Of a stretch of 10,613 nt of DNA, positions 6,033 to 10,613 are shown piece after piece. The notes under the pieces were generated by a model. The model was given only the letters and a program-made list of their open reading frames with translations, did no database searches and was not told where the DNA came from. This DNA is from Planctomycetota bacterium (lineage in GTDB: Bacteria; Planctomycetota; Phycisphaerae; WQYP01). The DNA lies in assembly GCA_021852225.1 (NCBI GenBank), contig JAJZOA010000200.1, forward strand, positions 1 to 10,613, in the 5' to 3' direction. The translations under genes and the position numbers were made by a program. How positions within the stretch are numbered: position 1 is the first letter of the stretch; each line of letters begins with the position of its first letter.

Positions 6033-7034
6033 ATGAGCACGACATTGAATCCGATAAATCGAACAGACAGCCACACCAGGCTTCGCGGTGAATTTTCCGC
6101 GATGGTCACAGGCAATCATCAATTGTGTCAGGAACATTATCGGCTGGCGCTGCGGGTGGAAAATTTTCCAACCAGCGAACCAGGGCAGTTCGTTGAAATT
6201 TTATGTGACCTTCAGGCCCAAACGAACGAACCGCGTGAGCTTGAATGGCAGCCCGGCCACAAGGCTCCCGCGCCTGACGAGCCATACTTCACCACGGACC
6301 TGCCCTATCTGCGGCGCCCGTTTTCTATCGCAGGCAGACGTGACGGACCCGGCCGCACCTGGACGGATATTGATATTATTCATCGGGTGGTCGGCAAAGC
6401 CACGGGCATTCTCGAAAGGCTCCGCCCAGGCGATCGGGTGTCAATTTTGGGACCGCTGGGCAAGGGCTTTCAGATTTCGTCTGACATTAAAAATACACTT
6501 CTTGTCGGCGGTGGAGTGGGAATACCACCCATGATTTACCTGGCGGAAAAGGTTTCCCGATCCGGTAAAAACGCGGTGGCGTTTGCCGGTGCGCAAAAAG
6601 GCTCGCTGATTTCACTGACCTTCCCACCCGGATCCCCGTTACCGTCGCCTGATGCGGTCCCGGTTTTGAACACCGCGGAATTTGCCGCCTTTGGTGTGCC
6701 AACAATCATAGCGACGGATGACGGATCACTGGGTTTCGCCGGTTATGTAACCGAAGCACTGGAACGTTTTTTGGCGAGCCGTTTGGAATTATGCCGCGCG
6801 AATACCGTGATATATTGTTGCGGCCCGACCCCCATGATGAAGGCCACAAGTCTGGTGGCCAGCAAATTTGATATTGCATGCCAAGTGTCGCTGGAACAAC
6901 CGATGGCCTGTGGCATGGGCACCTGCCAGAGTTGTGTGATAAAATTCCGCATGCCGCAATCGTCGGATTGGGTATATAAACTCACTTGTACCGATGGTCC
7001 GGTATTTGACTCGGCAGATATTATCTGGCCCTGA
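6033..7034 (+). CDS. PyrK-like FAD/[2Fe-2S] NAD(P)H oxidoreductase (333 aa)
   Basis: Ferredoxin-reductase-type flavoprotein closest in style to PyrK, the subunit that passes electrons between dihydroorotate dehydrogenase B and NAD+. Order of parts: FAD-binding barrel with RRPFS (94-98) and GPLGKGF (140-146); NAD(P)-binding domain with LLVGGGVGIPP (156-166), TDDGS (228-232) and CCGPTPMM (262-269); C-terminal cluster domain with Cys293, 298, 301 and 319 in CGMGTCQSC and KLTCTDGPVFD. All four cluster ligands are present. It is longer than typical PyrK (about 260 residues), partly because of an extra segment at about 59-92 in the FAD domain. ATG 6033 is preferred over the TTG at 6015 since it is a standard codon with AGG before it. 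No pyrD is in the window; the neighbours are dxs and a glycosyltransferase, so the redox partner is open. Family assignment is firm, the pyrimidine role only likely. Confidence 0.82.
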   Translation: MSTTLNPINRTDSHTRLRGEFSAMVTGNHQLCQEHYRLALRVENFPTSEPGQFVEILCDLQAQTNEPRELEWQPGHKAPAPDEPYFTTDLPYLRRPFSIAGRRDGPGRTWTDIDIIHRVVGKATGILERLRPGDRVSILGPLGKGFQISSDIKNTLLVGGGVGIPPMIYLAEKVSRSGKNAVAFAGAQKGSLISLTFPPGSPLPSPDAVPVLNTAEFAAFGVPTIIATDDGSLGFAGYVTEALERFLASRLELCRANTVIYCCGPTPMMKATSLVASKFDIACQVSLEQPMACGMGTCQSCVIKFRMPQSSDWVYKLTCTDGPVFDSADIIWP

Positions 7035-7098
7035 TTCCGGCACCACCCAAACCGAACCGATCGGCTACCCGAACGGGCCACTGGAGCGCTTCAATAAG

Positions 7099-8268
7099 AT
7101 GAAAATTCTGCACCTGATTGACCCGACCTGCGGTCTGGATTCCCTGGATACGCTGGTACTGCTGCTTAAACAACTTCCAGCCGAACACCATGTAATGGTA
7201 TTGGGGAACTACGGATGGCGCGATGCGGCCCTGCAAGCCGGCGTTGATCCGGGACAGCTTTCCTGGAGCCGCGGACTGGCCCGCTGGGACCCTACGCTGC
7301 TGCGTAACGTCAGCCGTTGCGTAGGCAACTTTACCCCCACTCACATTCACGCCTGGGGCAGCTGGGGCATACGTGCCGCGTCCCGTTTGGCCGTTGACTT
7401 GCCGCGAATTGCGGGTGTTCAAATCGCCCCCAAAAAAGTCCTGGTTCGTTCTTTGGTCCGCTCGGCCGCCCGATGCCCGATGCTGTTTGTGACACCGTGG
7501 AAGGTGACGCTCCAGACACTGTCGGCGGCGGGCATTCCCAAGGAGCGGATTCTTAAGGTTTCGGCGGCAACATGGATCGCGCCAAATGAATCGCCGGCCC
7601 CCGCGAATTTGCGGCGGATACTTGGCCAGCCGGCGCGCGAAGGTCCGGTAGTCCTGTTGACCGGCTGGTCCGAGCAGGCCATGCGGCATGATCTGGGCAT
7701 CTGGGCGGTCGGAATTCTTTCACAGGTGTATCTGGATATCTGGGCGCTTTTGCGGTCGGATCATATTTTTCGCCATGAGTCGGTCAATCCGTTCGCCGGT
7801 TATATGTCTTTCAGTAAAACTGTTAAAGACCCTGGATTGGTTTCCATTGCGCCGTCGAACAAATTTTCATGGAGTCAGTTGACCGCGCTGGCATCCGTGG
7901 TCGGTTTTCCCGTCGGTGAGTCGACTGGTCTGAATTGTGTGCTTGCGGCCATGGCTCAGGGCAAGGCAATTGCCGCCTTTAATACCCCACAAATCCGCGA
8001 ATTGCTTTCTGACCGCGTCAATGCGCTACTGGCACCGGTTGGCGATCCTAAAGAACTTGCGTCCCGGCTTCACGCGCTTCTGAAGGACAATCAACTTCGA
8101 GAATCTATCGGCAATGCGGCCCGGAGCCACTATGACCAATATTGCTCACCTGAGGTTTTTATTGAACAGATGGCGTCAGTATATGCCCAGATACAAAGCG
8201 ATCCGGCCCTGACACGGCAAATTGTTCTGCCCGCCGAGGCGCAATTGTTATCTGGACAGGATGACTGA
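7099..8268 (+). CDS. GT4-like glycosyltransferase (389 aa)
   Basis: Probable GT-B fold sugar transferase acting at the cytoplasmic side of the membrane on an unknown acceptor. ATG 7099 gives MKILHLIDPTCGLDSLDTLV, a usual first strand and glycine loop; GGAG at 7083-7086 is 12 bases upstream, a bit far. The in-frame start at 6994 would overlap the previous gene by 41 bases and add 35 unlikely residues. The N-terminal half includes THIHAWGSWGIRAA (81-94), a region where related enzymes face the acceptor. The donor domain carries VGESTGLNCVLAAMAQGKAI (272-291) and LLAPVGDPKELASRL (310-324), the usual group-1 C-terminal blocks. In the EX7E region Glu274 is present, while the second Glu position reads Ala (LAAMAQG for LEAMACG). 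It ends the plus-strand run, 64 bases after the PyrK-like gene. Substrate cannot be told from sequence. Confidence 0.75.
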   Translation: MKILHLIDPTCGLDSLDTLVLLLKQLPAEHHVMVLGNYGWRDAALQAGVDPGQLSWSRGLARWDPTLLRNVSRCVGNFTPTHIHAWGSWGIRAASRLAVDLPRIAGVQIAPKKVLVRSLVRSAARCPMLFVTPWKVTLQTLSAAGIPKERILKVSAATWIAPNESPAPANLRRILGQPAREGPVVLLTGWSEQAMRHDLGIWAVGILSQVYLDIWALLRSDHIFRHESVNPFAGYMSFSKTVKDPGLVSIAPSNKFSWSQLTALASVVGFPVGESTGLNCVLAAMAQGKAIAAFNTPQIRELLSDRVNALLAPVGDPKELASRLHALLKDNQLRESIGNAARSHYDQYCSPEVFIEQMASVYAQIQSDPALTRQIVLPAEAQLLSGQDD

Positions 8269-8285
8269 ATCCGCCACGAATGCCC

Positions 8286-8306
8286 TGGATTTTGCCGTGA
8301 AATCCA
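8286..8306. terminator. Hairpin between convergent genes
   Basis: TGGATTT (8286-8292) and AAATCCA (8300-8306) form a perfect 7-base-pair stem with a 7-base loop, 17 bases after the glycosyltransferase stop. No immediate T-run follows; AT-rich sequence (TTTTAAATTTT) comes about 20 bases later. Position suggests a terminator for the plus-strand genes, possibly bidirectional, but the signal is weak. Confidence 0.3.
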
Positions 8307-8363
8307 CACTAAGCGATTGCAATTTTAAATTTTCCTCCGCCGTAAGCCGTTGCCGGGCCGCGC

Positions 8364-8819
8364 TTAGCGCGCCAGCCGTTTGGCGGTGCGGCGAGTCAAT
8401 TCGCTGATGGGGCGACGGCCAGCAAAGCCAGTATGAGTTTCATGCCAGTGATCGACCACATCCTCACCGATTTCCCAGCATAACAAAATGTCGCGACCAT
8501 CCAGGAGAGCCGGAAAATCGAGCAGGCCACGGGTGGGGTCTTTAAGCTCCACGCCGATCTGATTCAATTCTTCCATAAGGTCAAACAGCCGATGAGTCAG
8601 TTTATCAAACTGTCGCTCCACTTCGCGCAATTCTGTGGAACTGGCATCTAATGAATGCGACAGATCCACCAGATCACGTCGCTGGAGTTCCACGTGCTGC
8701 ACATCTTCAGCGATGCGGCGCACCAGCGGAATTGCCCGATTCGCCTCCGCAACCGTAAAGTATTTGCATTCCCGCGATGTGGTGGATTTATTTTTCATGT
8801 CCGCTCGTGAAACAGCCAT
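8364..8819 (-). CDS. DUF2203 family protein (151 aa)
   Basis: Conserved protein of unknown function. Residues 20-36 (YFTVAEANRAIPLVRRI) are the typical DUF2203 N-terminal block; the middle (about 36-88) is charged and helix-forming, probably a coiled coil; ELNQIGVELKDP (84-95), GLLDFPALLDGR (98-109), LLCWEIGE (112-119), HWHETHTGFAGRRP (124-137) are the strongly conserved C-terminal blocks. Length suits the family. ATG 8819 is chosen over ATG 8798 because AGGTGA lies 4 bases upstream of it. The TAA stop falls in the three-base loop of a CGCGC/GCGCG stem (8359-8371). It follows moxR on the same strand after a 234-base gap. No biochemical role is established to my knowledge; the trio HWH plus acidic residues might suggest metal binding, which is only inference. 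Confidence 0.9.
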   Translation of the reverse strand: MAVSRADMKNKSTTSRECKYFTVAEANRAIPLVRRIAEDVQHVELQRRDLVDLSHSLDASSTELREVERQFDKLTHRLFDLMEELNQIGVELKDPTRGLLDFPALLDGRDILLCWEIGEDVVDHWHETHTGFAGRRPISELTRRTAKRLAR

Positions 8820-8823
8820 GGCA

Positions 8824-8829
8824 TCACCT
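8824..8829 (-). promoter_or_regulatory. Shine-Dalgarno of the DUF2203 gene
   Basis: AGGTGA on the minus strand, 4 bases before ATG 8819 (7 bases counted from AGG). It favours 8819 over the in-frame ATG at 8798. Confidence 0.6.
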
Positions 8830-9053
8830 GTTGGTCAACTTTGTCACGGCTGTGGATGGGAAACACTCCCAATCAGCAGTGCCGATAACACGTTCCTGTT
8901 GATGCAATCGGCTTGCCGGTCTATAAAACTTAAGCCAACCCGCCAATTGGGCTGGAAAGTCCCCGGATTACCACCCTTGAACGACGAAAGCAGCGAAAGC
9001 CACGCCATTGGGATGATGTAACGCCCGCCACACGTTCCCGGAGACATTTCTGA

Positions 9054-10109
9054 TCAGGCCTTGTAAGCCTCCGCCGCGGGTTCCTTAATGGCAACCAGCA
9101 GCTTATCAATGACTGCGTCGGTATCAATTCCTTCAGCATCGGCATTAAAATTCGTGATAATACGGTGTCGTAGCACCGGCTTGGCCATTTGCCGCACGTC
9201 GTCCGTGCTGACATTCAGCCGGCCACGGATCAACGCGCGTGCCTTGGCTCCCAGAATAAGATTCTGTGCCGCTCGCGGCCCGGCCCCCCAAGTCAGCCAG
9301 TTGGTAATAAAATCGGGTACATCCTTTTCATGCGGACGTGTGGCCCGGACCAGATTCACCGCGTAGTCCACCACATGATCGCTGACCGGCACACGGCGCA
9401 CCATTTTCTGAATGGCAATAATGTCCTGGGCGCTTAAAATTGGGAGCGGTTCGCTGCGGGCATCCACTGTGGTGGCTTTTACGATCGCCCGCTCCTCGTC
9501 GCGTTGCGGATAGCCGACTTTTACCATGAACATGAAACGGTCAAGCTGCGCTTCGGGCAACGGATAAGTTCCTTCCTGTTCCACCGGATTCTGCGTCGCC
9601 AGCACGAAGAATGGGGCATCAAGCGGATATGTTTTGCCGCCCGCGGTTACCTGAAATTCCTGCATGGCCTGCAGCAGTGCGGCCTGTGTTTTCGGTGGGG
9701 TTCGGTTGATTTCGTCGGCCAGCAGCATATTGGTGAAAATCGGGCCGCGTACAAATGTGAAAACCCGTTTTCCCGTCTGCGAGTCTTCCTGAATAATGTC
9801 GGTTCCCGTGATGTCTGAAGGCATCAGGTCCGGCGTGAATTGAATACGATTGAAATTCAGATTCAGCACCTTGGCCAGCGTGCTGATCATCAGCGTTTTA
9901 GCCAGCCCCGGCACGCCTACCAGCAGACAGTGCCCGCGGGAAAAGAGTGCCAGCAAAAGCGAATCAATCACATCCGACTGACCGACAATCACCTTGCGGA
10001 TTTCCGCCAGCATCGCCTCGCGCACGAGTTTAAGTTTTTCAAGCGGAGCGGTTTCCGGGCCGCCCGCGGCCGGTGGCGAAATTCCCGCACGTGATTCAGC
10101 GGATGACAT
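9054..10109 (-). CDS. MoxR-family AAA+ ATPase (351 aa)
   Basis: Cytosolic AAA+ ATPase of the MoxR group (AAA_3 with AAA_lid_2), a chaperone-like factor thought to help assemble or activate partner proteins, often containing von Willebrand domains. A Pro/Ala-rich N-terminal segment (1-22) precedes [17 protein letters not shown] (39-55). Walker A is GVPGLAKT (65-72), Walker B LLADE (129-133), sensor 1 ATQNP (171-175), the arginine finger is R191 in LDRF, and sensor 2 is in GPRAAQNL (277-284). [13 protein letters not shown] and [13 protein letters not shown] are family hallmarks. All catalytic motifs are intact and the length is normal. AGGAG 5 bases upstream supports ATG 10109. Usual partners (DUF58, VWA, transglutaminase genes) are not directly downstream; the next same-strand gene is DUF2203. 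Whether partners lie beyond the window cannot be seen, but they are not on its downstream side. Confidence 0.95.
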   Translation of the reverse strand: MSSAESRAGISPPAAGGPETAPLEKLKLVREAMLAEIRKVIVGQSDVIDSLLLALFSRGHCLLVGVPGLAKTLMISTLAKVLNLNFNRIQFTPDLMPSDITGTDIIQEDSQTGKRVFTFVRGPIFTNMLLADEINRTPPKTQAALLQAMQEFQVTAGGKTYPLDAPFFVLATQNPVEQEGTYPLPEAQLDRFMFMVKVGYPQRDEERAIVKATTVDARSEPLPILSAQDIIAIQKMVRRVPVSDHVVDYAVNLVRATRPHEKDVPDFITNWLTWGAGPRAAQNLILGAKARALIRGRLNVSTDDVRQMAKPVLRHRIITNFNADAEGIDTDAVIDKLLVAIKEPAAEAYKA

Positions 10110-10114
10110 AATAA

Positions 10115-10119
10115 CTCCT
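10115..10119 (-). promoter_or_regulatory. Shine-Dalgarno of the MoxR gene
   Basis: AGGAG on the minus strand, 5 bases before ATG 10109. It is the strongest ribosome binding site in the window and fixes the start. Confidence 0.7.
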
Positions 10120-10150
10120 ATAAAGCAGCCTAACCAAGTTTTGCCGTCTA

Positions 10151-10171
10151 TTTCCCAAAAACCATGGGAAA
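10151..10171. promoter_or_regulatory. Inverted repeat upstream of moxR
   Basis: TTTCCCA (10151-10157) and TGGGAAA (10165-10171) form a perfect 7-base dyad with a 7-base spacer, about 40 bases upstream of the MoxR start. It could be an operator or a weak end-of-transcript hairpin for the aminotransferase gene further upstream; no T-run follows on the minus strand. Confidence 0.35.
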
Positions 10172-10272
10172 TGCTGATGTTTTAACGCCCCAGCCGCCGG
10201 ATTGTTGCCGTGGAGGGTTCTTCACCAGCCCCGCCCGGATGAGCGGTAGCCGATGAACTGCGCGCCTTTCCG

Positions 10273-10613
10273 CTACTGGTCTATTGGCAACGCCTCCAGC
10301 AGACGGTCAATTTCCGTTTCACTGTTATAAAAATGCGGCGAGGCCCGCAACCTTCCCTCCCGTTCCACAATAATGACATGACGCTGCTCAAGATCATTAA
10401 TAATTTGCTCATGCTTTAGCCGGTTGCTTCTGAAACTCACGATGCCGCTGGCCTCTCCCGGCCGGCGACTGGATACGACCGTATATCCCTTGGCGGTCAG
10501 ACCCGTCACCAGCCGCTGGGTAAGTCCCAGAATGCGTGCGGTCACGGTGGTCATGCCGACTTCCGCAAGCAACTCCAGCGAAGCACCAAGTCCCAGAATA
10601 CCATCAATGCACA
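10273..10613 (-). CDS. Class V aminotransferase, C-terminal part, 5'-truncated by the window edge
   Basis: Pyridoxal-phosphate enzyme of the class V (cysteine desulfurase / isopenicillin N epimerase-like) group. The frame is open to the edge, so the TTG at 10572 is not the start; the first visible complete codons read CIDGILGLGASLELLAEVG. This GLGASLELL block, then ARILGLTQRLVTGL, SGIVSFR and RLRASPHFYNSETEIDRLL, are typical of the small C-terminal domain. SGIVSF and the RASPHFYN segment contain residues that, in the family, surround the substrate carboxylate. The PLP lysine lies outside the window, so the enzyme cannot be classed as desulfurase, lyase or epimerase. It stops 163 bases before the MoxR start on the same strand. 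Confidence 0.88.
   Translation of the reverse strand, partial: CIDGILGLGASLELLAEVGMTTVTARILGLTQRLVTGLTAKGYTVVSSRRPGEASGIVSFRSNRLKHEQIINDLEQRHVIIVEREGRLRASPHFYNSETEIDRLLEALPIDQ

Noticed and set aside
6994..7098. Longer glycosyltransferase start overlapping the PyrK-like gene
   Set aside because: The 35 added residues come partly from the other gene's conserved 3' end read in another frame, while MKILHLID at 7099 is a normal first strand.
7021..7689. 222-codon minus-strand frame opposite the glycosyltransferase
   Set aside because: Compositionally a shadow (Arg/Gly/Gln-rich), without motifs or a Shine-Dalgarno.
8819..9047. Two opposing frames of about 67 codons between DUF2203 and moxR, one with a CHGCG motif
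   Set aside because: They overlap each other in antisense, have weak starts and show no family features; the CHGC pattern is too short to support a zinc protein.

Overview
The window looks like a chromosomal segment of a Planctomycetota bacterium, probably of the Phycisphaerae branch. This rests on recognition of protein styles, not on a search. The clues are a DXP synthase with a CESH motif, a DUF2203 protein, a MoxR ATPase, a secreted GH28-like protein with a variant active site, and a PyrK-type flavoprotein far from any visible pyr gene. Gene density is moderate, with several 120-460 base gaps containing dyad symmetries. I see no phage, transposon, CRISPR, rRNA or tRNA signal.

Left part, plus strand: the C-terminal two thirds of glucose-6-phosphate dehydrogenase (zwf) enters from the left edge. 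A hairpin-rich gap of about 295 bases follows, then a small membrane-anchored protein of 142 residues. Next comes a strongly dyadic leader (1710-1955) and a 516-residue exported right-handed beta-helix protein of the GH28 type.

Middle, plus strand: after a gap of about 460 bases with a candidate promoter and a perfect 12-base palindrome come dxs (first enzyme of the MEP isoprenoid pathway), a PyrK-like FAD/[2Fe-2S] NAD(P)H oxidoreductase and a GT4-like glycosyltransferase. They are co-directional, with gaps of 122 and 64 bases, so one transcript is plausible.

Right part, minus strand: transcription converges at about 8270-8360. Reading leftwards from the right edge are the C-terminal end of a class V aminotransferase, a MoxR-family AAA+ ATPase with a strong Shine-Dalgarno, and a DUF2203 protein with a good Shine-Dalgarno. 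No DUF58 or von Willebrand partner of MoxR lies on its downstream side.

Most genes are housekeeping or have a recognisable family. I do not see a clear new multi-gene system. The best leads are the GH28-like enzyme with substituted catalytic motifs and its palindromic leader, the dxs/PyrK-like pairing that could link a reductase to isoprenoid synthesis, and a two-copy double-hairpin element after stop codons.
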